Shown here in pieces: positions 16,978-26,585 of a DNA stretch of 26,585 nt. The position numbers and the translations under genes are program-made. Every line of letters starts with the position of its first letter. The stretch's first letter is position 1. The stretch covers positions 359,921 through 386,505 of the forward strand of contig MPNW01000021.1 in the NCBI GenBank assembly GCA_011800805.1, read 5' to 3'. A model generated the notes under the pieces. It made no database searches. It worked only from the letters and a program-made list of their open reading frames with translations, and was not told the DNA's origin. Origin of the DNA: Hirudo medicinalis (Eukaryota > Annelida > Clitellata > Hirudinida > Hirudinidae).

Positions 16978-18518
16978 CTTCTTGCAACTAAATGGGCGGT
17001 CTAAAGAACAACCAATTGAGCTCCAGAGAAATATCCGCGATGTTTTATGATGAAAGAAAAGTTCAAGTAAATGTCCTACGCATAAAAGGCAAAAAAATCT
17101 TTTCAAGTGAGATTTTAGTGGTTGTCTGAATAAAAACTTGAGAGATATGATCAATTAATTATTATTATTAGAAAACATATTATAAAATTTTTAAGTTGCT
17201 TCAGTTTCAGTTGCGTGTTAATCACCCATTCGGTGAAAATAAATAAACTTATGTTTATAATTTTATTTGTGAAAAGTGGAATGGAATGCAATGAAATAAC
17301 CTGACCTCACAAAGTAAAACCCGACTCAGACGATTCAGACATTTGAGATAATTTTATTTTGTCTGATTATAATTAAATTGAACTTAAATAGTCTCCCAAA
17401 AACAAAATTTCAAATTGATATCTTCTGCACTTTCAACAATTGAAATGACAAGAATAAATGTTCTTCTGTCTTCTTTCATGTGATCTCTCCTTCAATTTTT
17501 ATCAAATATTTTATCTGAAAACTCTAAAATAATGACAATTCCGTTGGATAATTGAGAATAAATTCTCCGCTTGTACAAAATGCAAAATCGTTCATAGAAG
17601 TTCGTTTAGCACTATCAAAGTAAAACACATTATATTTGTTAACTTCAATATGGTATAAATAATTCTGATCCTTAGTCGATACTCTCTAATTATTAAACAC
17701 TGAGCGTACCAACAAAAATTTGATACAATTTTACGAAACATTTCCCATTAAAAAGTTGATTCATCTAGGGAATATGCCACATGTGCTAATTTTTATATGT
17801 CGAGAAGGAAGGACATTTGAAAGAGGTCGTTTAGGTTGGACATGAGATGATGGTATCCCTAACTAGATAATGTACACTTTGAATTCTGTACAAGTAAATT
17901 GTTATTCTAGACTCAGCAAAACTTAATTGTGAGGTTGAGGTTATTGCTGCACTGGGAAAGTCTGATATACACCGACGTACGATTTATTTATTAAGTATTC
18001 ATGGAATAAATTAAAAAAATCTTAGTTCCAAAATCAGTCTGCATTAATGGAATGTGTGAACTTCTATTAAGCAGATAGTGTAGGTTAAGGTCAAATCGGC
18101 TGGGAGCAGGTTCAGTTGTGTTTGAACTAATTTGTCTATTTGGTGTCTTTTTTGGAGGATCTAGACAGGTGAAAAGAGATAATTCATTTCCGTTTATGCG
18201 TAAAGTGAAGCAACTGGCCATTCTAAATTACGCTGGCGAATTACTGATCTTGTAAATTTAATAAATTCTTTCCTTCCATGGAAAATCCTCGCCTTGGCAA
18301 GACCCATAATCACTAATCGAAATCAGGGACAAAAAACCGAGTTGTAAGTCGGAAACAATGGCGACAACTTTATCGAAAAGGGAACGATACTAGGTTCGAC
18401 ACATTCGATGCTTCTCTGCCCCAACAATCAAATTTATCTGATTAACGCATGTAATAAATTTAGCATAGCCCTAAAACTACGACCTCGCTCAAGAATTTCA
18501 TTCGTCTATTTTTTTTCA

Positions 18519-18542
18519 TGAGATTAGCGATCGGTAATCTCA
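18519..18542. repeat. Short inverted repeat TGAGATTA/TAATCTCA
   Basis: Perfect 8-bp arms separated by GCGATCGG, which itself contains the palindrome CGATCG. Could form a hairpin; no associated gene. Confidence 0.5.
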
Positions 18543-18659
18543 CCTACAGGAAACTCCGCTCGACGATTAACAGAATGGTTGCATTGGCCCAGTTTGATTC
18601 CTTAACAAAAGAGAATTTTAAATGCTTCATTTACATCTCTGCGTTGCAAGGAACCAAAT

Positions 18660-19032
18660 ATGCAGACATCAGAACCAGACTGTCATAGAAGCTTGAGAAA
18701 CAAGAACACGCTGGCGGACCTGGTCAACGAGTCGAAGAGTATCATCGGTCTGAAGAAAGATTCAGACATAGTGGATGACACGACACAACAAGGTGTGAAT
18801 GCAGTCCAGAGAGACAACCAGAGGAAGAAGAATAGAAATGAAGGATCTCCCTAGCAAAGAGAACCCTTGATCTTCAACCAAAGGAGCCTGCTTCCTCTGT
18901 GGGTCCTTGGTGGAAGAAATGGAAGGTCAAATGTGTCGCACATTATCTTGAGTGCATCATGTCTCTCGCTTCCTCAGCTGATTCGTGTGGCGATGTTGCA
19001 TCCTGTGTAGAAAGTAATGGAAAGTAATGCAG
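18660..19032 (+). pseudogene. GC-richer coding-like island with a frame change, unrecognised
   Basis: An ATG frame 18660-18854 (64 aa, with LADLVNESKSIIGLKKDSDI) uses many G/C-ending codons (CTG GCG GAC CTG GTC AAC GAG), unlike the surrounding AT-rich DNA. A second open frame, shifted by two bases, runs from 18842 to about 19032 and reads ...KRTLDLQPKEPASSVGPWW then KKWKVKCVAHYLECI. Together they look like one decayed coding sequence broken near 18840, perhaps a retrocopy or mobile-element fragment. I do not recognise the family. A short duplication (GAAAGTAATG twice) lies at its end. Confidence 0.3.
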
Positions 19033-21234
19033 GACTTCGACCGTTAACTTTAAAGCGCCATGTCTCGGATTAGGATAACTCTAACTAAATGAAATAACAA
19101 CCATTAGAATCTTGATAATGTTGTCAATAAGATGTAAGTTAATTTATTTTCCTAGAATAGAATTCTGGGTTTCTGGAAGCTATAAATTCTTCGAAAGCAT
19201 TTTTTGGAAGTGTTTAGTCCTCGATGATTCCTTTTCAGTGATAGTCGGTTAGAGGAAGGTCTGAAGATAAAGCAAAGTTTCTTGGCTCAATTCGTTCAAT
19301 TTTTGTAGCGTTCTTTGTGCGACGCTTGCTTTAACCCTGGTTTGACCTCTTTTATTGACTTGTGCCAGACCCCTATGCTGCAGTTTTTTTATGCATTTTA
19401 TCATTTTCAAAGAAATATTTATTTGCTTTGATCACTTATTCAAGATTCCGTAAGCCTTGGTAAGTCGATCCGGCAAAATGCCACAGTTTACCTTTGGTAA
19501 GTTTGACTTTGGGAAGTCATTAAGGCTTCATATTGGTACTTAGAGGTGTAAATCTTTAAATTTTGTTGTGAAGTAAGATATTTTTGTTGTAATCCAGTGC
19601 AGAAAAAAGGCATCAGATTGCAATTCAAATTTCCCATACAATAGCTTTGAATAAAATAACAAAATAAGGGATCTCACAGGGATGAAGGTTGGTTAATTAC
19701 CCGCTTGGATAATTACAAATGCAATAATTATAATTTATAGTGCCAGTAATACATTGCGTTACTATTTTATAATTCAATACATCATCGTGTGTTACAACAG
19801 ATGCCAGCTGGACGATCTTAGCTATAGGGCTTATATTGTGAGCACCTTGAAAAGTCATGCTAGGACTTATTTTCGGGGAAACACGGTATCAATATTGTGA
19901 TGAATTATGATTATTATTAAAGGTTGCATTGATTCACTCGACAAATTAATTAAACAGGTTTTTGTTATCTGAAAGCCCTTCCCGAGTAAATCATGCTTCC
20001 TTAACTTAAAAATAAAAGTTGTGGGGAACATGTGCAACGCCGTTATCCCCTCAAATATTAATTGAAACGAATTCAGGCTTAAAATTATTCTTAATTTCTC
20101 TTAAACAAGGCAAGCATGAAATGCAAATGAAATTCCAAACTAAAGGTGCTTGAACCCCAATCATGAATATATTTTCCTTCACCAACCGCCATTACATACC
20201 AAACTTTCCACTCAAAAAAAGAAAGTAGTGGGCAAAATATACAATAGTTGATGATCACTAGTAGAAAAAAAGCTCAAACAAAAGTTAACGGGAAAAGTAT
20301 TGCTGAGTGAAAAGCCAAATTGAGCTGCTGGTGACTATTAAAGCAAAGTGCATTTCCAAAACACACTTTTGTTTATTTGTAACCATTACATTAAGCCAAT
20401 ATTAAATTTGAAATGTATTTGTTAATTACCTTAACAATAATAAGCCTTGAACATTCTGACGTGGTTGCATTGGAGCATTAAATATAGATGCTTTAAAGCA
20501 GAAATAAAAGAATAATTTAAAAAAATTAGATTAATCACCAAAGTAGTAATATTGATTCTGAGACAAGAAATTGGCATAATTCGAACATATGCTACCAATA
20601 AGATTTGAACACAGCATTTCAGAGGTAAACATTGTAAAGCAGTTCTCAGGACATGAAAACACCAAAGCAAAAACAGGTTGAGCACAATAACAACTGATGT
20701 AAACAACAATCACTGAAACCTGAATGATGATGATGATGATCAATTTTGCCTTTCACGTAGTCACTGTTTGAAAAATATCATGATCAGTCAATAAATGTGA
20801 ACGTCATGAACCTCAAGCAAAGAAAGTTTTCAAAATATTCACACTGGATCAATAACGATGGAAAAACAGAACTGCTATATGTCTAAGTGGATTGACTGAA
20901 ACTAAAGCTATCCAAAACCCAAACAACATGATAAATTAACCCAAAATTCAGCTAAATTTTCAATCACAAATGAATTCCTAATACATATTTAAAAGAGTCG
21001 AATATGATAAATAGAAAATGAGCTCTTGTTTATACCAGAGCATTTAAAAGCGATAAATGCAGCTTGACAAAACCATCATTTACCAAAAAATTATCAAGGA
21101 AAGATATGAAAAAAGAGATCAATGAACTAAAATGAAAACCTGACCAACAAAAAATCGCCCAATGTTGTCAAACAAAACAAGAAATCAAATTTTATGAAAT
21201 CTCATCAGGAATACAAGATTTACAAGCAATCAAA

Positions 21235-21240
21235 TTTAAT
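21235..21240 (-). terminator. Candidate polyadenylation signal of the ASB gene
   Basis: ATTAAA on the minus strand, about 35 nt after the ASB stop. This is the commonest variant hexamer. A canonical AATAAA appears only near 20372-20377, about 900 nt away, so a longer 3'UTR is possible. Confidence 0.3.
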
Positions 21241-21274
21241 TGAGAACAAAGAAAGCAAAAAAGGAATTGGAAAG

Positions 21275-23472
21275 TTAAACATCAAAGGAATTTGAAAAAG
21301 CTTTGAAAATGTCATGAAATAAGAGGAACTGTCTCAAGCTTGGGGGAAGAATTTCAAGGCTCTCCACCCTCTCAGACAAGTCACATCTACCAAGCTGCTT
21401 CCTGATGACAGTCCTGCAAAGACACTTGAGTTTCTGAGGAGATGAAGTTGCTTCCCACATGAGCTGCTTCAAATGTTTCAGTCGATCCTCTAACAAGGGC
21501 AACAGAGTTAAGAGAGAGGCAGTGCTAACTATTGAAATGTCACTAGGCTTCCTGAAAGACATGTCAATCCAAGACCATATGGAATCTACTTTGCATCCGG
21601 CCCTGATGAGCACCACTGCGATGTCCCAGGCCCTTGATGCAATGGCAAACTGAATAGGAATGCACGATCTGTACTTCCTGGAATCTTCAGACTCTGATTC
21701 ACTAGAACTCATTGAAAATGATGGAGGAGAAGAAGAAGAGCCTCCCCCAGCAGCATTTTTGATACCCCACACCCCATCCACATGTACCAAACCAGCAAGA
21801 TCTATATTGCAGTTGGCATCCAACAAGAGGTGAACCATTCTCAAGCTGTTGAGGGCAATGGCTATGAGCAAAGGTGTTGAGGCAGGCACAGGGTCCCCAT
21901 TGTGAGTCAATATAGAAGATCTTACATCGGGGTTGGCGCCACACCTCAACAATAATCTAAGGATAGTAGAGGGTGCACAGGCCCTCACAGCCACATGGAG
22001 AGCAGTCCAACCCTCTGGAGTCCTGGCATCAGGATTTGCCCTAACAACACCAGGAATAGTAGGAGCAAGGAAAAGCTCAACAATGTCAGTTCTTCTGCTT
22101 GAACAAGCTACCATGAGTGGTGTGGCACCAAGGTTTGCTTTTGCATTCATATTGAGGCCTCTTTCCAATAGGATGTGGCACATTTGTCTTTGCCCTGAGC
22201 AAGAGGCCCAATGGAGAGAAGTGAGTCCTTCATTGTCAATTGCATTCATGTCTGCCCCAAGCTCCATCAAATACTTTGCCACTGTTTCATCATGTCCACA
22301 TGCAACCAGAAATGGAGTCCTCCCCTGGCCATCCCTTGCCTCCATATCTGCTCTTAGGCTTGCCAGTAAAACCTGCATACATTTTCTTGTCATATACCTC
22401 TTGTATAAAAATAGTTTTATAACAAAAACAATACTTTAAACCACAAAATTACCAATTACTGACTTTGACATTGTCCAGCCTCCTGTTCCTGATTGCTTTG
22501 AAAAGAGCTAAATTGATGAATTGTGACCATTCTTTATCATCATACTTTGTCCTACTGGGGTGATTTGTGGCCATCATTTCAATTATTTCAGGTCTCCCTT
22601 CTTGCACCACATACATAAATGGTGAGTCATCAAATCCATGGCGACCATATTGACCTTCAAATGGATCAAGGCTGAGGTCATCCAGCAACATTTTTACCTT
22701 AAAAAACATATTGAAGGTAATAACTGTATAAAATACTGTGATAAAATATAACAAAAAAACCTCATTAGGATCGGCCGTGTCCCAATCTTCATTCTCTATT
22801 GGGATGTCCATTGAGTGACAAAGCTTAACAAATCCCACATCTTTGGTGCTCAAAGCCAAACTCATTTTTGCAATCTCAGTGTTACAACCACAATCCCTCA
22901 AGTACTCCATCACTTGAATATGCCGACCTCTGAATGCATGAACAAATGGAGTATCTCCATTGTCATCTTCGGTGTCAATTTCTGCACCAGCGGAGAGGAG
23001 AATCTATTCATGACATTGTTGTTTAAACAAATAGTAAATTAACTTTTATTTCTGATGAAATGTTGAGAAATAACCTTATATTCATGAAAATATGTTGTAG
23101 GTAGTATTGGATATGTTATAAGTGAAGCATATTAAGAGGATAATATAAAAATCACAAGATAGATGATTGTTTAATGAATTACATACTTTAACACATCCAA
23201 GAGATCCAACTTTAGCAGCCTGGATTAAAGCAGTATTAAGACCAGGTTTGTAGAGAGGTGTCCATTGAAGCACTTGTCTCAACAGTTCCACAACATCTAG
23301 CTGTACATTTTTTGAAACACTTCAAAATAAAATAGTTGTGTATTTACAAATTCTACAAACTTAAACCATTAAGTTATAATAACCTAGTAAAATAATTTTG
23401 AGTTTTCAAGGCTTCCTCTCTTTTAGTAAGCTTGTAATCATCTATCTTTTTGTCTTCATCTGATGACATCAT
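21275..23472 (-). CDS. Ankyrin repeat and SOCS box (ASB-type) protein, 5 coding exons
   Basis: Probable substrate-recognition subunit of an Elongin-BC/Cullin-5 ubiquitin ligase. Exons: 23472-23384, 23319-23187, 23003-22761, 22697-22464 and 22372-21275 (stop at 21277-21275), giving about 598 aa. About eight ankyrin repeats are visible, with cores such as NTALIQAAKVGSLGCVKILL, GRTPFLVACG, GLTSLHWASCSG, GATPLMVACS and GWTALHVAV. A Gly/Ser/Glu-rich linker (SSESESED) interrupts them near residue 450. Residues about 543-588 form a SOCS box: a BC-box (LKCLCRTVIRKQL) followed by a Cul5-box-like ILPPSLRQFLLF. All ankyrin repeats continue cleanly across the splice joins. The 63-bp intron 22760-22698 is weak (donor GTTTTT) and has no stop, so it may be retained. 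I cannot assign it to a numbered ASB. The start is ATGATG, with an acceptor-like CTTGCAG 10 nt upstream. Confidence 0.9.
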
Positions 23473-24806
23473 TCAAAAAATCCTGCAAGTTGTCTTATCT
23501 TAAGATATGGTAAAACTGACAAACATCAACAAAAAAACAATTAAATTACTACTAAACTGTAATTGGCCATTCATCAAGAATCGCTTTATAGTTAACTTAA
23601 TTTTAATAAAAGTGTCGTCGAATAGGATCCGAAATATATCCGATCAAAAGACGTCTTTCCAGGTTATCCTGACCTCCCGAAGAAATGAGACGAAACAAAT
23701 CAAGCCACTGGTGCGTGATGGAAAGTGTCTAGAAATCAGTTTAGCTTACCTAATCGCATCAAATTAAAACTAGTTTTAATTTTAAATAATATGTTTTCCA
23801 TTTCTCACTTCTAATTTATTGGTCTTAATTAGTGGGAGCATTAACGTCGACGTAAGAGCATCACTGATCCAAGTTACCTTAGTTCAGAGCGACTTTTAAT
23901 TACGTAATCATCATGTAAGAATCCAACTCTTAGGCTTCATATCACCTTTAATTAGAGATTCGCAATATCTCAATCTCAACCGATTTCCAAGTTACCGAGC
24001 GACCTCAGCTGTCACACTCGAAAGCTACCTTCAAAGTCATCTATAACTTTGACCAAACAAAATTTAAAATTTAAAAATGTAGAATTCCAGCTATTTAGTG
24101 ACCGCCTCCTAACGACACGAATATACATGGCCTCAGGCGAATCTTTTAAATTATCCGAAATCGAGGTTTCGCAGAACTCGATGACTACTTATTAACTGTT
24201 AATATTAATATAATATAACAAGTCTTTCAGGCGTGGTAAAAACCGACCTGACCACAATAGGCTATGAAGGAATCTGGATGATTAACGATGATGCCGCATC
24301 TGGGAAATGTCGCCAAAAGCTGTAATGAAGTGATCAGGTCTCGAGGTATCCGTAAGTATGCGACATGAACGAAGCGAGTTCCGGAAGGGTCGAAATTATT
24401 TTATGTGAAATTATAATTATTTTATGCGTAAACTGAAATGTGCATTTCACAAGTTTCCATTGAGTGGGTTATCTACAAAACTAGCTAAAGCCTGAGAATC
24501 ACATACTGAATATTGGATCTTTTCACATCAACAAATTTATGAACAATCAAATCTGTCTGAATTCCAAATGCCAATCCCTATCCCAATTTTTAAGCATATG
24601 TAACGAATAATTCCAAAGAATTAAAATATAGACACAGATGTAAATGCAATAGTTCCACATTAGTTCAATCGAAACTTTATCAAGCCTTTTATTATCAGAA
24701 TTATAAGTGAAATAACTAAAGAAAAAAACATTAAACTTTGAAGCGGAACAAATGGATTAAGCATCATCACATTAAGATTTAAAAGTAAAATAAATTCATG
24801 TTTAAT
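23473..24806. other. Intergenic region between ACTMAP and the ASB gene
   Basis: 1.3 kb between the ACTMAP stop and the ASB start, both genes on the minus strand. It holds the putative ACTMAP polyadenylation signal near 24690 and must contain the ASB promoter, but no TATA or initiator stands out. A short direct repeat AATTATTTTATG occurs twice near 24395-24425. Confidence 0.65.
24688..24693 (-). terminator. Candidate polyadenylation signal of ACTMAP
   Basis: AATAAA on the minus strand, about 114 nt downstream of the ACTMAP stop codon. AT-rich DNA makes chance matches common, but spacing and hexamer are canonical. Confidence 0.4.
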
Positions 24807-26388
24807 TCAGATATTCCCCAAAATTATGACTTTTCCACACAGACCATCACGAACTCCTCCATTGTGCAACAAGTAGCAGTCCTCTTGCGGATCAAGAAGC
24901 AGCTGGTTGTTGCTTCTGAGGAGTTCGTTCAAGTGCCACAAATGAAGTCTTGGGCTTTTGCCCTGTCTAGCAAAAACAAACATTTCAAAGTTTTCACCAA
25001 TGTCTTCATCCATCTGGTAATCCTTCTCCAGGCAATTGAAAATGTGCTCAATGGTTCCATGCTGCTAAAATAAATTGTATCGATATTTTATTTGTCAATT
25101 TAGAATAAAACAAGCTTACATCATCAGGCTGTTTAATTGAGAACATTTTTGAATCATTTTGATTTTCAAGAAACTTTTCAAGCTCATCAGACAACTTGCT
25201 TGTAACTATTAAGAAACCTGGAAGCAAGTTTAACATCCAATTCCATCTCTAAATGTAACACGACGGTTGTTACAACATTTTGTAACATGGTTATTATAAC
25301 ATTAATCAGCTACAACAGTCACAATAATTATGTAAATTTCATACCTGTCAAAACAGCCCAATGGGCTTTCAAGCCATTTTTAAAACAAGGTTCATTGTTG
25401 GGTCCTTTATCATAACTGGAAGACAAATATCAAAACTATCACAAATAAAGCTAAACAATGATATATCAATAATCATGTGTCGACTAACGGAATGATGACA
25501 AGATGTTTTTGTAGGAGATGGGACAATATTAATTTCTTCTTTTCAACCAGAGAAATATCCTTTAATATGAGACCAGAAATTCTGGGGGACACGTTGTTGG
25601 ACAAACTCAACAGAGCCTGAGCTGTTTGTTGCATACAATGTATAAACAAATAAAAATATGAAAATAAAATAAACTACTAAACTGTCTGTAGAAAATTAAT
25701 TAAAATCTGTATACCTGAAAACATTTCTCCGAAGTTAGTCAGATTAAGTGATCTTGCTATAACCACAATTTCCTCAAGTCCTGGAAGAATGGAATTATGG
25801 TGCCCAGACAAAGCATTTAAGGCCATACTCAAGGCAGCTATCCCACAACTGAAAATCAATCAACAGATTAAAAAAATATTTAAATTTAATATTGAAACAA
25901 TTACCTTGGACCAATTTGTAGAATTGGTTTTACATTGCAGTTTTGAACAATAAAAAATAATTTATCATCCATTATAAGGCTTCTCCAAATCTCATTCCTG
26001 TGCCTGAGTTCAAGGGATATGAAATCTGGTTGTGATTATCAGACACATGATTAAAGAGTCGAAATGCATTAATTTCCTTTTAAAACATTAAGATCCATAA
26101 GAAAACTAGTCATCAGACAATTAAAAATAATTTAACTCACTTAAAACTCATCCTTAAAACTGTTTCAGATAAAGATTTCCTCATGCTCATGTTATCGTCT
26201 ACTTCACTATCATCTTTATTTAAATGACACAAATGCTCGAGTACCAGCTTGCTGGATTCCGAAATATGTCTGTTCATAACCTTTAATCCAACGCCATTTA
26301 ATTGGCTTTCAAAATTATTTCCAACCGGAGGAGGTGGTGCAAGAGGAACATTTGCATTATTCGCAATTTCTGAAGTTTGTAGTTCCAT
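24807..26388 (-). CDS. ACTMAP: Actin maturation protease (ACTMAP / C19orf54 family), 7 exons, complete
   Basis: Cysteine peptidase that removes the acetylated N-terminal residue of actin during maturation in the cytosol. Exons: 26388-26141, 25997-25905, 25848-25715, 25621-25489, 25415-25345, 25217-25120 and 25064-24807, giving about 344 aa, close to the human length of about 350. The nucleophile motif is GPSCGIAALSMAL (human GPQCGLVAL), followed by GEMFS. The catalytic His lies in GLKAHWAVLTG (human GHKAHWAV). The C-terminus has RQGKSPRLHLWHL and the hallmark GGVRDGLCGK. A short proline stretch, PLAPPPPVG (residues about 15-23), is the likely profilin-binding counterpart of the much longer vertebrate one. 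All junctions are GT-AG and in frame. The last exon may start at CAG (25064) or one codon later (tandem AGCAG acceptor). The Met at 26388 is the first ATG; the frame stays open 29 codons further upstream without one. Confidence 0.94.
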
Positions 26389-26515
26389 CACTATCCCAAC
26401 AAAAGAATCAGTACCTCTGGAGTGAACTCTTGCTTGTTTACTTATTAAAGTCCCTTGCACTGGGGTAATCGCACGCTAATATCAATACAGACATTCCACA
26501 ATAAACAATAATAAA

Positions 26516-26525
26516 CCACGCCCCC
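26516..26525 (-). promoter_or_regulatory. GC/CACC box upstream of ACTMAP
   Basis: CCACGCCCCC (GGGGGCGTGG on the gene strand) is a KLF/Sp-type site about 130 bp upstream of the ACTMAP ATG, in otherwise very AT-rich DNA. It is probably part of the promoter, which would continue beyond the window end. Confidence 0.35.
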
Positions 26526-26585
26526 AAATTATAATAATAAATTATGTAAATAATGAATTAAAATTTAAAAAAATATTTAACAAAC

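Larger units (their letters stand above)
16978..21274. other. Intergenic region between the insertion and the ASB gene
   Basis: 4.3 kb of AT-rich DNA. It contains the coding-like island 18660-19032, an 8-bp-stem inverted repeat at 18519-18542 and, next to the ASB gene, its probable 3'UTR. A minus-strand frame ending ...NQYYYFGD (20531-20660) is open but unrecognised. Nothing else seen. Confidence 0.6.

Noticed and set aside
20531..20743. Minus-strand 70-codon frame ending NQYYYFGD
   Set aside because: No ATG-supported exon structure or domain; it overlaps another open frame and lies in the probable 3' flank of the ASB gene.
21933..22439. 168-codon plus-strand frame
   Set aside because: Antisense shadow of the ankyrin-SOCS last exon; no ankyrin or other domain on this strand.

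Overview
This is animal nuclear DNA. It is AT-rich, with compact exons, GT-AG introns, triplet microsatellites and no prokaryotic features. Three protein-coding genes can be rebuilt exon by exon, all on the minus strand. From right to left they are an actin maturation protease (ACTMAP) ortholog (26388-24807, 7 exons, about 344 aa), an ankyrin-repeat/SOCS-box (ASB-type) protein (23472-21275, 5 exons, about 598 aa), and the 5' two thirds of a stimulatory G-protein alpha subunit (GNAS ortholog; 8 exons from 12402 to 422, with the 3' exons beyond base 1). The G-alpha-s sequence reads like an invertebrate ortholog, for example [25 protein letters not shown] and CAKYFLD. The lineage cannot be fixed from this window; an invertebrate, perhaps a protostome, is the best guess.

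Layout: 1-12402 is the Gs-alpha gene. Its introns hold AAT and CAT/ATG microsatellites, a perfect cAMP response element and four TCACGTGA palindromes. 12403-15673 is non-coding and probably includes the Gs-alpha promoter side. 15674-16977 is a degenerate retroelement-like insertion of about 1.3 kb. It has ~53-bp flanking direct repeats, a ~50-bp repeat at both ends of its body, a 20-bp minisatellite, a zinc-finger ORF fragment, a GC-rich foldable domain and an AACTGT/AACTAT-rich tail. 16978-21274 is mostly featureless, apart from a GC-richer frame-shifted coding-like island at 18660-19032. 21275-23472 is the ASB gene, 23473-24806 is intergenic, and 24807-26388 is ACTMAP.

The three genes are not an obvious pathway. 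Gs-alpha couples GPCRs to adenylyl cyclase, the ASB protein is probably a Cullin-5/Elongin-BC substrate receptor, and ACTMAP trims the N-terminus of actin. All three share an AG acceptor-like site 2-10 nt upstream of the first ATG, and two of the three begin ATGATG. This suggests either 5'UTR introns or spliced-leader trans-splicing. I did not find a convincing new multi-gene system; the most unusual objects are the insertion with its foldable domain and the N-terminus of Gs-alpha, where Ser replaces the usual Gly2.
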